A stretch of 64,000 nt of DNA from JAUIIK01 sp963745675. GTDB taxonomy: Bacteria > Chloroflexota > Chloroflexia > Thermomicrobiales > CFX8. The notes under the pieces were generated by a model. The model ran no database searches and was not told where the DNA came from. It saw nothing but the letters and a program-made list of their open reading frames with translations. Shown in pieces: positions 9,311 through 18,740 of the stretch. How positions within the stretch are numbered: the stretch's first letter is position 1; every line of letters starts with the position of its first letter. The translations under genes were made by a program, and so were the position numbers. The stretch covers positions 1-64,000 of the forward strand of contig CAVUYM010000020.1 of the NCBI GenBank assembly GCA_963745675.1. The letters run 5' to 3'.

Positions 9311-9425
9311 GGTCTACTCGATTTCTAATGATCCGGAGTTTTTCCGCGTAACTTGTAGTGTAGTGTGACTGGATGCGGCAATTTCGCCGAAGGGGTTTAC
9401 CACTGCACCTGAAAGACGCTTGAGC

Positions 9426-12026
9426 ATGGATCGGTTTCGCAAGTATCTGAACGCCGTATGGGGCATTGTCAGCCCGCGTTCCGCCATGCTCATGTACGCC
9501 GTTGTGCTGATCTTGCTGGCCGTCTTTGTCTGGCGAAGTGGGGGTGAGATTCCCCGCACGGTCAGGGTCATTCGCACGGCAGACATCGCCTGGCTCGCTG
9601 GGGCCGTCACTGTTGATTTCTTGATATTGGCTGGATACATCGTGACGATCGGGCTCATCCTGATCCGGATTGGGACGTTTCCCGGTTGGTTCGCGGTGAG
9701 CAGAGCGCACTTCCAGCGTGTCGTTGCGGGAACGCTCTCGCCAGTGAGCGCTCCCGCCTCGACCTTCGCCTTTACCCGGTTTGTTGGAGTTCGTGGCGTC
9801 TCAACGGACGACGCATTGTTGACGCTCGCGCTTAACGAAGTCGTCGGCGACGGCGCATTTGTGGCGCTCCTGATTCCGGTGCTGGTCATTCTGGAAATCC
9901 AACATGCCGTCTCCCGACTTCTTCTGATTGGCGCAAGCGTTCTGTTTGTTGGTTTCCTGCTCCTCGTCGCCGCCCTTTACCTGTTGCTCCGCGAGGCTGG
10001 AGCGCCCCAGTGGTTGGTGCATCGCCTGCCTGGTCGTGCATCGTCTTTTGCCGAGCAGGTTCGCCAGCATCGCGTGCGTCCACGTGATCTTCTCTTCCCG
10101 TTTTTCGCCGCGCAGGCCGCCGAATTGTTTGGCGTGGCGATGCTCTACACTTGTCTGCGAGCCATTGGCCAAGATCCATCAATGTCGACGGCACTGACGG
10201 CATATGCGGTCGGCACAATATTCGTCATTGTTTCGCCTTTCTTTTCCGGTCTAGGCCTCGTCGAAGTAGGTATGGTCCTCGCTCTGCGACAGTTCGGCAT
10301 TGACAGTGGCTCAGCGCTTGCCGCGACACTCCTGTTTCGCGCTCTCGAAGTCTGGATGCCCCTGGCAATTGGCCTATCACTCCAGGTGGGAGTGCATCGC
10401 GGCGTGCGGCGCGCGGGGACACTGATCCCTGCGTTGCTCACGCTCCTGACCGGAATCACAACGGTTCTCTCAGTGTGGGCGCCGGCTTTTTCGGAACGCT
10501 TCAATCAGATAGAGCAATACGCGTTCGTCAGTGTCCCGGCGCTGTCTCGGAGCTTTGCATTGGTCAGCGGATTCGTGCTGATCTTCCTTTCCTACAACCT
10601 ACTGCGCCATCGTCGCGTTGCATGGATCGCCGCTGTGCTTCTTCTGGCCGCATTGATTCCTGCCCATCTGCTCAAACATCATGATGAATCTGTCGCGCTT
10701 CTCGCGGCGCTGACACTGGGCTTGCTGTTGATTACCCGCAATAGATACCGGGTGCGGAGTGACATCCCGTTGATGCGCCAGGGCGTGGTCGGGTTCGTTG
10801 CGGCGCTCGCGTTCGCATTGCTCTACGGTAGCGCTGGATTCTTCTTGATTGATACGCGCGCCTTTAACAACGACTTCAGCCCGAGTGAAGCCGCCGTCCG
10901 AACATTGCGAACGTTTTTCAGCCTTGGAGACTCCGGGCTCTCCCCCCAAACGCACTATGGCGCCTGGTTCCTGGACTCGATTCAGATCATTGGCATCCTG
11001 TCGCTCGTCTTTGCCATCTATAGCTTGATGCGTCCGGTCGTCTGGCGTCGCACCGTCTATCCGCAGGAGCGGGTGCGAGCCATAGAGATTATCGAAAGGT
11101 ATGGGGATTCCACGCTGGATTTCTTCAAATATTGGGACGACAAGCTCTTCTACTTTGGAGGGGGTGGTACAAGCGTCGTCTCGTTCGGTCTAAGCCGCAA
11201 TGTCGCAGTTTGCCTCGGTGATCCGGTGGCTGCCTCAGACGATGAGTTTCGCGCGCTCCTGACGGAGTTCCTGGAGTATTGCGATACCAATGGGTGGCGT
11301 GTTGCATTTCATCAGACACCGGCGCTGCGCCTTGGCGATTACCAAGATGCTGGTCTGAAGGCGGTGAAGATTGGCGAGGATGCGATAGTCGACCTCAAAT
11401 CGTTCACATTGAGCGGCCGCCATATGAAGTCGCTGCGATCAAACCGCAATCGTCTGGAGCGCGAGGGGTATCGCGTTGCCTACTATCCCGCGCCTCAGAC
11501 GGATGAACGTATCGAACAATTGCGTGCCATTTCGAACGACTGGCTTCATATCGAAGGAAGGCGAGAACGAAAGTTCACTCTGGGAGCGTACCGGGACGAC
11601 TACATACGGGCGTGTCCGGTCTTCGTCGTGGAGGATGACAATGGCGATGCCGTGGCTTTTGCGAACATCATCCCGGATGGAGCCGCTGGCGAGACGACGA
11701 TCGACCTGATGCGGAGGCGTACTGAGCCACCAGGCGTCATGGATCTTCTCTTCGTGTGCGCATTCGAGCATCTTCGTGACGCAGGCTTCCAACGATTTTC
11801 TCTTGGCATGGCGCCCTTTGCCCGCGTTGGTGACGATCCGGATGCGCCGATTCCTGAGCGCATCATGGGGCAACTCTATGAACATCTCAATCGGGTGTTC
11901 TCATATAAAGGGCTGCACGCTTATAAGGATAAGTTCCGGCCCGAGTGGGAATCTCGATATCTGATCTATCAGTCGGATGCCGATCTGCCCTTCGTCGCTT
12001 ATGCCATTATGAGGCTGTCAGAGTGA
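9426..12026 (+). CDS. mprF: MprF-like phosphatidylglycerol aminoacyltransferase/flippase
   Basis: Two-module protein of about 866 aa. The N-terminal half has many membrane helices of the lysylphosphatidylglycerol synthase transmembrane family (PF03706), which flips aminoacylated lipid. The C-terminal part, from about residue 550, is a soluble DUF2156 GNAT-like domain (FGLSRNVAVCLGDPVAA, MKSLRSNRNRLEREGY, SLGMAPFARVGD, YKGLHAYKDKFRPEWE), which transfers an aminoacyl group from tRNA to phosphatidylglycerol. The product reduces membrane negative charge and can give resistance to cationic peptides. The ATG at 9426 lies about 10 bases after GAAAG; an in-frame TTG at 9420 is less well spaced. The amino acid used (Lys, Ala or Arg) cannot be read from sequence. 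Confidence 0.85.
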   Translation: MDRFRKYLNAVWGIVSPRSAMLMYAVVLILLAVFVWRSGGEIPRTVRVIRTADIAWLAGAVTVDFLILAGYIVTIGLILIRIGTFPGWFAVSRAHFQRVVAGTLSPVSAPASTFAFTRFVGVRGVSTDDALLTLALNEVVGDGAFVALLIPVLVILEIQHAVSRLLLIGASVLFVGFLLLVAALYLLLREAGAPQWLVHRLPGRASSFAEQVRQHRVRPRDLLFPFFAAQAAELFGVAMLYTCLRAIGQDPSMSTALTAYAVGTIFVIVSPFFSGLGLVEVGMVLALRQFGIDSGSALAATLLFRALEVWMPLAIGLSLQVGVHRGVRRAGTLIPALLTLLTGITTVLSVWAPAFSERFNQIEQYAFVSVPALSRSFALVSGFVLIFLSYNLLRHRRVAWIAAVLLLAALIPAHLLKHHDESVALLAALTLGLLLITRNRYRVRSDIPLMRQGVVGFVAALAFALLYGSAGFFLIDTRAFNNDFSPSEAAVRTLRTFFSLGDSGLSPQTHYGAWFLDSIQIIGILSLVFAIYSLMRPVVWRRTVYPQERVRAIEIIERYGDSTLDFFKYWDDKLFYFGGGGTSVVSFGLSRNVAVCLGDPVAASDDEFRALLTEFLEYCDTNGWRVAFHQTPALRLGDYQDAGLKAVKIGEDAIVDLKSFTLSGRHMKSLRSNRNRLEREGYRVAYYPAPQTDERIEQLRAISNDWLHIEGRRERKFTLGAYRDDYIRACPVFVVEDDNGDAVAFANIIPDGAAGETTIDLMRRRTEPPGVMDLLFVCAFEHLRDAGFQRFSLGMAPFARVGDDPDAPIPERIMGQLYEHLNRVFSYKGLHAYKDKFRPEWESRYLIYQSDADLPFVAYAIMRLSE

Positions 12027-12089
12027 TAGATCGTGACCCGCAGATGGTCTACAGTCGATTTGATCCAATGCGTAGAAAGGATATTCATC

Positions 12090-12242
12090 ATGGCCAACGA
12101 GCACCTATCTCATGGGCGACGTTGGGGGCGATGGGTAGCGCTAGCTATCGGAGTGATGTTCGCCATCGGTTTGCTTCTGGCGTTTGCGATCGTCGAGACT
12201 TCCTGGTTTACGGGTTGGTATGGAGCAACGATTCTCCCGTAG
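12090..12242 (+). CDS. Small single-span membrane protein (50 aa)
   Basis: Short gene encoding about 50 residues: a basic N-terminus (NEHLSHGRRWGRW), one hydrophobic helix (VALAIGVMFAIGLLLAFAIV) and a short tail ending GATILP. The ATG at 12090 has a well-placed GAAAGGA Shine-Dalgarno, which supports it as a real gene although it is small. It lies 63 bp after the mprF-like gene and just before a DUF202 membrane protein, so it may belong to the same transcript. I do not recognise the family. Confidence 0.55.
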   Translation: MANEHLSHGRRWGRWVALAIGVMFAIGLLLAFAIVETSWFTGWYGATILP

Positions 12243-12315
12243 AACAGGTTACTTCCAGCGACGGCACATTAAGGGACCGGTTTGTGACACGCTGCTTCAG
12301 GCGAGCAGCAGTAGA

Positions 12316-12714
12316 GTGAGTGTGCCGGCGGTGGAATGGGAGCGGACATTGACTGGGGAACAGCCGGAAGCTCAGATTGAGAACCAACGTCGATCTCACC
12401 TTGCCAACGAGCGCACGTTCCTTGCATGGCTACGGACTGGTCTGACAATCATTGCGCTGGGAATAGCGAGCGCACAGTTTCTTGAACGGAAGTCACCATC
12501 CAGCCCCGCCTTCATCTTCCTTTTATCGGCGTTACTCGCTGGTACTGGAATGGGCATGATAGGCGCAGGGTGGCATCGTTACCGCCAGGTTCGCGGCGCG
12601 ATTGACTCGGACGAACCACACGTCCATGCGGGCACGGCTGTTGCCGGTATAGCCTTCGCCGCTATCATGGCGGGACTCATTTCCATCATCATCCTGGTGC
12701 TGATCGAATTTTGA
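12316..12714 (+). CDS. DUF202 domain-containing membrane protein (YidH-like)
   Basis: The DUF202 core is clear: NQRRSHLANERTFLAWLRTG, followed by helix LTIIALGIASAQFL, a second helix AFIFLLSALLAGTGMGMIGA, a basic RYRQVRGAI loop, and a third helix AGIAFAAIMAGLISIIILVL at the C-terminus. Function is unknown. The start is uncertain. GTG 12316 is given because it leaves a normal-length N-terminus; ATG 12220 would overlap the small upstream gene, and GTG 12322 is also possible. No strong Shine-Dalgarno distinguishes them. Confidence 0.8.
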   Translation: MSVPAVEWERTLTGEQPEAQIENQRRSHLANERTFLAWLRTGLTIIALGIASAQFLERKSPSSPAFIFLLSALLAGTGMGMIGAGWHRYRQVRGAIDSDEPHVHAGTAVAGIAFAAIMAGLISIIILVLIEF

Positions 12715-12858
12715 GTAGATTCACCAATGGCGATCTCGAGCGCATAATTGCCATTGTGTCCAACTGCCTGTGAGCCATTGCGAATCCGCCGTGGCGCGAT
12801 TGTTATTCTGTTAATGCCTTTATATGACTAAGGCACGACCACATGGAACGGTAAGAAG

Positions 12859-13524
12859 ATGAAAATCCAACTCGGCAAGCATGTTGTGTGTAGTGACGGC
12901 ACGGAGGTCGGCAAGATCGATCGGTTGGTCATTGATCCCCATCGTGGAACGCTGATCGATATCGTCATCCACGAGGGCATATTGTTGACGCATGACCGCC
13001 TTCTCGAACCAGAATTGATCGATCATATCGATGCTGATGGCACAGCTCATTTGATGTTGACTGGCGATGAAGTTGAAGCGTTGCCGGAATTCATCGAAGA
13101 AGAGTACATCGTGCCAGATGATCTGGAAGCGTTCATGGGCTCTTACGATTCGCTCGGACTCATGTGGCCCGCGTTCCATGAGGCGGAGCAGTATGGCAGC
13201 TACGCTAATGAGCAGGATACATTCGAGGTACCTCCCACTCTCGCCCCGATTGTCGAAGTCCACACGAACACACCGGCTGAATCGATTGAGGTACACCGCG
13301 GCGTCCGAGTCATGAGCGCCGATGGGAAGAAGCTCGGAACGATGACGATGGTCGTTGTTAACGGGAATGATGATGTAGAGAGCATCATCATGCTGACCCG
13401 GCACCTGGGTCGCCACCGCGAGGTAGAGATACCGCAGGATTTGATCAAGTCGATGACGTTCGATCAGATCATCCTGACGGCGCCGGCTGAGGAGTTCGAA
13501 CAGGGCAAAGTGCCGCGTGCGTAG
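12859..13524 (+). CDS. PRC-barrel-type protein with two repeats
   Basis: About 221 aa. The N-terminal repeat (MKIQLGKHVVCSDGTEVGKI ... LVIDPHRGTLIDIVIHEG) and a second repeat after residue 140 (EVHRGVRVMSADGKKLGTMT ... VNGNDDVESIIMLTRHLG) both follow the PRC-barrel pattern, a small beta-barrel domain found in ribosome-maturation and photosynthetic proteins and in many stress-related proteins. A 50-residue acidic linker separates them. No signal peptide or membrane segment is visible, so it is predicted cytosolic. The molecular role is unknown. Confidence 0.75.
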   Translation: MKIQLGKHVVCSDGTEVGKIDRLVIDPHRGTLIDIVIHEGILLTHDRLLEPELIDHIDADGTAHLMLTGDEVEALPEFIEEEYIVPDDLEAFMGSYDSLGLMWPAFHEAEQYGSYANEQDTFEVPPTLAPIVEVHTNTPAESIEVHRGVRVMSADGKKLGTMTMVVVNGNDDVESIIMLTRHLGRHREVEIPQDLIKSMTFDQIILTAPAEEFEQGKVPRA

Positions 13525-13660
13525 TTCGCCAGCCATCGCTACCAATCTACAGCGCGGGGGCCGGGCGCGTACGTGACGCCCGGGCAGCCGCGGTTTCGAG
13601 TAGACATCGTGCCGGACCAGAGGATGCCTGGAAAGCGATCAGCGTGTTGAGGGGGCCGTC

Positions 13661-15046
13661 GTGAATAAGGATTACGCGTCGTATAGCTACTGGCTCGAAA
13701 CGTCTGGCGATGATCTGACGCCGCGACCCGCGCTGGATGGGACGGTTGACGTCGATGTAGCCATCCTCGGTGCCGGCTACACCGGGCTCTGGACAGCCTA
13801 CTACTTGCTCGAACGCGATCCATCGTTGTCGATTGCGATTCTCGAAAAGGAAATCGCAGGGTTCGGGGCCTCGGGACGGAATGGCGGCGGGCTGGGCAAT
13901 CGCTTCCCGGTTGGACTGGGCCGGATGGCCCAACTGTTTGGCAGGCAGGGGGCGGTCGATCTGCAGAGCGCGTTGAATACGGTTGTCGATGAGATTTCGG
14001 GGGTAGCTGAGCGCGAGGGTATCGCGATGGACTTCGTGCGTGGCGGCTACCTGCGCCTCGCCCGAAGTCCCTATCAGGTGGATGTCCTCAAACGGGAGCA
14101 ACGGACGCTCGAAGCATTCGGGTTTGGTGATGACTCAACTGTGCTCGATGCTGATCAGGTGGCCGAGCGGGTGGCGGTCGCCGGCGCCCTGGGCGGGCAC
14201 TTCAACCAGAACAGCGCAAAGATCCACCCGGCTAAACTCGCCCGTGGCCTGGCTCGCGCCGTCGAGCGCCGCGGAGCGACGATCTACGAGCAAACCGAGG
14301 TTTCCGACTTCACCACCGGCGCATACCCTGCGTTGCACACTGCTCGCGGTCATGCCCGTGCCAAGACGATCGTGTTGGCCGGAGAGTCCTACCTCTCGCG
14401 CTTCCCACAGTTGCGCCGAAGAGTGCTGCCGGTCTACTCGCTCATCACGCTCACCGAGCCGCTCGCTCCCGGCGACTGGCAGGAGATCGGCTGGGAAGCG
14501 CGCGAAGGGCTCTCGTCGGCGACCAATATGGTGAAGTATCTGACCCACACCTCCGATGGCCGCATCCTCTTTGGCGGGCGCGGCGCGCCCTACCATTTCG
14601 GTTCGAGCATCAAGGATGAGTATGACCGCCACGAGCCGACCCACCGTATGCTGCAGGCCGACGTGCGCGCCTGGTTCCCGATGCTCAAGGACGTGCGCTT
14701 CACCCACACCTGGGGTGGCCCGCTAGGCTGGCCGCGAGATTACGTGCCGACCGTTTCCTACGAGCCACGAGATGGACTGGCAGCCGCCTATGGCTACACC
14801 GGCACCGGCGTCGGCCCCTCGAATCTTCTTGGCCGTATCCTCGCTGACCTGATCACGCGCACCGACAGCGAGATCAGCCGGCTGCCATTCGTCAACCGCC
14901 GCGGGCGAGACTGGGAGCCCGAGCCGTTCCGGTTCCTCGGCGTGCGCTATGCACAGAGGGGTTTCGAGAAACTCGATTCCAAGGCAGAAGCAACCGGTGT
15001 TGCCCCGAACGGCAAGTCGCTGGTTGAACGCCTGACGCGGCATTAG
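13661..15046 (+). CDS. FAD-dependent oxidoreductase, DAO family
   Basis: Flavoprotein of about 461 aa in the D-amino-acid oxidase superfamily, resembling PuuB-type gamma-glutamylputrescine oxidases. An N-terminal lead (SYSYWLET) precedes the dinucleotide-binding motif AILGAGYTGLWTAYYL at about residues 30-45. The GFGASGRNGG motif typical of this subfamily follows. FGGRGAPYHFG and GYTGTGVGPSNLLGRILADL near the C-terminus complete the FAD site. It likely oxidises a C-N bond of an amine or amino acid with O2. The GTG at 13661 follows a GAGGGGG Shine-Dalgarno. No polyamine or amino-acid transporter lies next to it, so the substrate is open. Confidence 0.88.
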   Translation: MNKDYASYSYWLETSGDDLTPRPALDGTVDVDVAILGAGYTGLWTAYYLLERDPSLSIAILEKEIAGFGASGRNGGGLGNRFPVGLGRMAQLFGRQGAVDLQSALNTVVDEISGVAEREGIAMDFVRGGYLRLARSPYQVDVLKREQRTLEAFGFGDDSTVLDADQVAERVAVAGALGGHFNQNSAKIHPAKLARGLARAVERRGATIYEQTEVSDFTTGAYPALHTARGHARAKTIVLAGESYLSRFPQLRRRVLPVYSLITLTEPLAPGDWQEIGWEAREGLSSATNMVKYLTHTSDGRILFGGRGAPYHFGSSIKDEYDRHEPTHRMLQADVRAWFPMLKDVRFTHTWGGPLGWPRDYVPTVSYEPRDGLAAAYGYTGTGVGPSNLLGRILADLITRTDSEISRLPFVNRRGRDWEPEPFRFLGVRYAQRGFEKLDSKAEATGVAPNGKSLVERLTRH

Positions 15047-15055
15047 TTGGATGTG

Positions 15056-15173
15056 GCCCTCACCCCCGACCCCTCTCCCAATTCTGGGAGAGGGGAGAAA
15101 GCAAAAAGCGCATTGCAATCGTTCTTCGCATTCTCCCCTCTCCAGAATTGGGAGAGGGGTCGGGGGTGAGGGC
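15056..15173. repeat. Long palindromic intergenic repeat, copy 1
   Basis: Two nearly perfect inverted arms (15056-15099 and 15131-15173; one base longer on the left) enclose a 31-bp centre. Each arm begins with GCCCTCACCCCCGACCCCTC on its own strand and contains a smaller nested hairpin around CTCCCAATTCTGGGAG. It fills the gap between the convergent oxidase and M16 genes and abuts the M16 stop codon. A related element lies at 23905-24054. It may act as a bidirectional terminator or be a non-autonomous REP/MITE-like element; no transposase is nearby. Confidence 0.85.
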
Positions 15174-15174
15174 T

Positions 15175-16461
15175 CTACTCCGGTCCAGCGACCGCAATCG
15201 TCAATCGGTCCATATCCAGATGCTTGCGAGCGGCCTCGGTGATCTGGTCCGGGGTCACGGCGCGGATGATATCGCGGTAGCGCTGGAGGTAGTCGTGGCC
15301 GAGGCTGTGGAAGACGATGTCGGCGGCTGTTGAGGCCTGGCTGCCGCTCGTTTCGAGCCCCAGCGGCATCGAGCCGAGGATACTGCCAGTTGCGTCGGCG
15401 AATTCGCGCTCGGTCGGGCCGCCTTCGTTGAAGCCTTCAACTTCGGCAATGATGCTCTCGATGGCCCGGTCAACGTTCTCCGGCGCGACGCCGGCGTTGG
15501 CGACCCAGAGCCCAACCTCCTTGCCCGCCTGGAGTTGCGAATAGGCATAGTAGGCCATGCCCTGCCGCTCTCGCACGCTCTCTCCCAGTCGCCCGTACAA
15601 CCCGAAGCGTCCGATGATGAGGTTCGCAATGCTCAGTGCGTAGTAGTCGGGATGGCCGCGATTGATCGCCGGAAGGCCCATCGCCAGATCAGACTGGGTT
15701 TTGCCTTCTAGAGTCGCATCTTCGCGGCGCCGTTCAGTTGGCAGGTTGACCTGCGGTACATTGACCAGCGGTGGATTCCCTTGCCAGTCTCCGAAGTGAC
15801 GGTTGATCAGCCTGACGGCCTCATCGTGGTCGATACCTCCGGCCACGGCGACGATTGCATCCCCTGGCAGGAAAGCGCGTTCGTGGAACTCCAGCAGCGA
15901 TGCGCGCTCGATGGCGCTGACGGATTCGACGGTGCCGGAGGCGCGCGTGTGGAATGGGTGACCCGCTGGATAAATCAGCTCGCGCAAGGTGCGGCCGGCG
16001 ACGGCACGGGTGCTGTCTTCGGCTTGCCGCAAACCAGAGAGCATCTGGGCACGGACAATCTCTAACTGGTCATCCGGGAAATCCGGGCTGCGGAACGCCC
16101 CGGCCAGATAGCCGAGGATCGTGTCTGCGTCTGCGGCAAGCGACTTCGTCGATCCATCGATCGTCAGCCGGCTGCAGCCGAAGCCAAGCGTTGCGCCGAG
16201 GCTGTCGAGTTCATCTGCGATCGTCTCCAGGCTTTTCCCGGCGCTGCCACGGCTGAGCATCGAGGTTGTGAATTGGCCCAGACCGGGCGCGTCGCCATCG
16301 AGGGTCGAGCCGGCCATTAGTCGCAACTGAAAGACCGCCACATCACTCGCCGTCTCCGATGCGCCTTCGAGGGAGACCACGCGCATACCATTGGCGATGC
16401 GCGTTTCGCGGACGATCGGCATCGCCTCTGAAATGCTCGGGAGCTCTTGTTCGTTCGTCAT
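15175..16461 (-). CDS. M16 family peptidase subunit, non-catalytic type
   Basis: Insulinase-family (M16) protein of about 428 aa that lacks the zinc-binding HxxEH. At the equivalent position it reads GLGQFTTSMLSRG. It keeps the family fold features, such as the glycine-rich NGMRVV start, the SDLAMGLPAI segment and the GRFGLYGRLGESVRERQGMA motif with its R/Y pair. It probably pairs with the catalytic M16 protein encoded immediately upstream, as alpha/beta subunits do in processing-peptidase-like enzymes. ATG 16461 is chosen for the GAGGA placed before it. ATG 16482, which overlaps the upstream stop (ATGA), is an alternative. Confidence 0.85.
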   Translation of the reverse strand: MTNEQELPSISEAMPIVRETRIANGMRVVSLEGASETASDVAVFQLRLMAGSTLDGDAPGLGQFTTSMLSRGSAGKSLETIADELDSLGATLGFGCSRLTIDGSTKSLAADADTILGYLAGAFRSPDFPDDQLEIVRAQMLSGLRQAEDSTRAVAGRTLRELIYPAGHPFHTRASGTVESVSAIERASLLEFHERAFLPGDAIVAVAGGIDHDEAVRLINRHFGDWQGNPPLVNVPQVNLPTERRREDATLEGKTQSDLAMGLPAINRGHPDYYALSIANLIIGRFGLYGRLGESVRERQGMAYYAYSQLQAGKEVGLWVANAGVAPENVDRAIESIIAEVEGFNEGGPTEREFADATGSILGSMPLGLETSGSQASTAADIVFHSLGHDYLQRYRDIIRAVTPDQITEAARKHLDMDRLTIAVAGPE

Positions 16462-16478
16462 CGAGGATCCTCTGCTAT

Positions 16479-17786
16479 TCATGAGTTGCTCTGGCTTGGA
16501 ACCAGCCAGCCGATTGTCCGCCGGTGTGGCGCGAGATATGTTTGCGCGACGCGTTGGACGTCGGCGGCGGTGATCGCTTCGATTTCGTCGATGAATGTGT
16601 CGGCGTTGCGATCCGGCGCAACCATGGCAAGCGATCCGAGCCAGTATGCCTGGCTGGTAACGCTCTCCTGGCCGTATGCCCACTGCGCCTGCAACTGTCG
16701 CATCGCTCGATTCATTTCGCGCTCATCTACCGGCTCTTCGCGCAGCCGTGCCAGTTCTTCGTCGATTAGTCTCTCGAATTCATCCTGGTCGGTGTCGGGG
16801 TTGAGCGTCGCGCTGAACGAGAAGAGGTAGGGATCGATCGAGAGAGAGAAGGAGCTGCCTGCGCCGGCCGCCAATCCACTCGAGACGAGGCGACGGTAGA
16901 AACGCGAGGAACGACCGATTGTGCCGCCCGCGCCACTGAATGAGAAGGGCTTGCCGCCGGAGATGATCGCATCGAGGACGGTCAGAGCTGCGATGTCTTC
17001 GTGGCTGGCAGGCGGCGCAAGGTAGGTCATCATCATGACCCGATTCGGCGCGGGCCGGTTGACGGTGATCCTGCGTTCTCCCTGCTGCTCCGGCTCGACC
17101 GTGCGGACAGGCGGAATGTGTGGCGAAGGTGGGATGTTCCCGAAATGTTGCTCGATTTGTGCAATTGCAGCATCAGGGTCGATGCTGCCGACCAGCACCG
17201 CAACGGCGTTGTTGGGGCGATAGTAGGTCTGATAGTGGTTGAAGAGGTCGTCGCGGGTGATTTTTTCGAGGTCCGAAAGATGTCCGATGACGCCCTGGCC
17301 GTACGGGTGAGCGCGGAAGGCGGCGGCATTGACCTCTTCTCGCAAAAAGAATGTGGGCTGATTCTCGTTGCCCTGGCGTTCAGAGATGATGACGGTGCGT
17401 TCGCTTGCGACTTCTTCGGGGTCAAAGCGAGTATTGAGCATACGGTCGGATTCGATCTGGAGCGCCAGCTCGATCCTGTCTATCGGCAGCGTCTCGAAGT
17501 AGGTCGTGTAGTCGATCCAGGTGAAGCCGTTGAGCGAGCCGCCTGCGGCTGATACCTGACGGAAAATCTCGCCGGCAGGCAACGCTGCGGTGCCTTTGAA
17601 GAGCATATGCTCGGCCCAGTGAGAGATGCCTGTTATGCCCGGCACTTCGTTGCGGCCACCGACGCGATACCAGACCCAGAATGATCCGATTGGCGCGCCC
17701 TGTTTCTGGCGTACCAGCACGGTCAAACCGTTGTCGAGGATCTTCTTGTGCAGCGGTGCGGTGCTCGGTGCAAGATCTAGATTCAT
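16479..17786 (-). CDS. M16 family zinc metallopeptidase, catalytic subunit
   Basis: About 435 aa with the inverted zinc motif HWAEH (HxxEH) near residue 58, a downstream Glu in the SERTVIISERQGNEN segment, and the PYGQGVIGHLSDLEKI region typical of the family. The C-terminal domain contains GRSSRFYRRLVSSGLAAG. It is expected to be a cytosolic or processing endopeptidase acting together with the non-catalytic partner downstream. ATG 17786 is preceded by AGGGAAACAAT; a longer frame starting at 17834 lacks such a signal. The 117-bp gap to the divergent lipoprotein gene probably carries its promoter. Confidence 0.9.
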   Translation of the reverse strand: MNLDLAPSTAPLHKKILDNGLTVLVRQKQGAPIGSFWVWYRVGGRNEVPGITGISHWAEHMLFKGTAALPAGEIFRQVSAAGGSLNGFTWIDYTTYFETLPIDRIELALQIESDRMLNTRFDPEEVASERTVIISERQGNENQPTFFLREEVNAAAFRAHPYGQGVIGHLSDLEKITRDDLFNHYQTYYRPNNAVAVLVGSIDPDAAIAQIEQHFGNIPPSPHIPPVRTVEPEQQGERRITVNRPAPNRVMMMTYLAPPASHEDIAALTVLDAIISGGKPFSFSGAGGTIGRSSRFYRRLVSSGLAAGAGSSFSLSIDPYLFSFSATLNPDTDQDEFERLIDEELARLREEPVDEREMNRAMRQLQAQWAYGQESVTSQAYWLGSLAMVAPDRNADTFIDEIEAITAADVQRVAQTYLAPHRRTIGWLVPSQSNS

Positions 17787-17903
17787 ATTGTTTCCCTGGC
17801 AATTCGCGTTCAAAACTGAATAAGAGTGTGCCACGAAAGGCGTGGATTCGTTCCCATCTCCTATCGCTGTACGTAGCGGTGCGGTTTAGAGTTGATCAAG
17901 AGT

Positions 17904-18740
17904 ATGGGGAACGAATGGGACCTGATGATGGGATTTGGGCGAGCGATTCTAATCGCGGCTCTTCTGGCGGCGGTTCTTGCAGGCTGTGGTGGGCGGGCCG
18001 ATATACCGGCGACGACGTTTTCGGGTGGGCAAAGCGAGTTTAGCGCGCGACAGACCAGGATCGCCGCACAGGGCGCCACCAGTATCGCGGCCGATCCGAC
18101 GATTACTCAGACGCCGACGCGCGTTGCGAGCCCAACAAGGACGCCACTTCCCACGGCCACGCTGAGAATTGCGACGCGCAGTCCAGTGGCGACATCCGAC
18201 AGCACGCGCGAGTCGGTCGTTGGTGCACCGCCGACGAAGACGCCGGAGCCAACCCAGCCCGAGATGGTGATCGCGGAGATTACCGGCTGTGGTCCCGACC
18301 CGATTACTATTCAGGTCACGAGCGACAATCTGGCCGGCAATGTCGATGAGTGGCAACAGATTGGCAGTTCTTCCCGTGCCATCTCTGAAGGCTGGGACAA
18401 GTTCTTCGCGATAATCGATGATTTCTTCGTCTTCAACCAGGTCGTCAATAACACGAAGGTTTTCGACGGTGCGGCGGCTTTCAAGGCGGTCGCTGAGGAA
18501 CAACTCCCGGCGTTGCAGGCGATCGAGGAGCTTAGTCCCTTTTACGCGCTCTCTCAGACGGTGATTGCAACGACCATGGATCAGATTGCCGTTGGCGATC
18601 TGCTCACTCGGGCTGGCACGGAGAACGACCAGACTTACTGGGACCAGGCTCTGGAAATCTCATCAAGCTTCAATCGGCAAGCTCAGAATTTTGCGACGGA
18701 GTTCGACCTGGCCTGTGGCTTTTGGGAAGGGCAGCAATAG
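17904..18740 (+). CDS. Lipoprotein of unknown function
   Basis: About 278 aa. The N-terminus is a lipoprotein signal: hydrophobic ILIAALLAAVLAGC with LAGC as the lipobox, so it is probably anchored on the outer face of the membrane. A Thr/Pro-rich linker follows (TPTRVASPTRTPLPTATL and PTKTPEPTQPE). The C-terminal 150 residues are a mainly helical domain (VDEWQQIGSSSRAISEGWDK ... ALSQTVIATTMDQIAVGDLL) with two Cys. I do not recognise this domain. ATG 17904 is used; ATGs at 17925 and 17928 would give a shorter, more typical signal and are plausible. Confidence 0.75.
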   Translation: MGNEWDLMMGFGRAILIAALLAAVLAGCGGRADIPATTFSGGQSEFSARQTRIAAQGATSIAADPTITQTPTRVASPTRTPLPTATLRIATRSPVATSDSTRESVVGAPPTKTPEPTQPEMVIAEITGCGPDPITIQVTSDNLAGNVDEWQQIGSSSRAISEGWDKFFAIIDDFFVFNQVVNNTKVFDGAAAFKAVAEEQLPALQAIEELSPFYALSQTVIATTMDQIAVGDLLTRAGTENDQTYWDQALEISSSFNRQAQNFATEFDLACGFWEGQQ

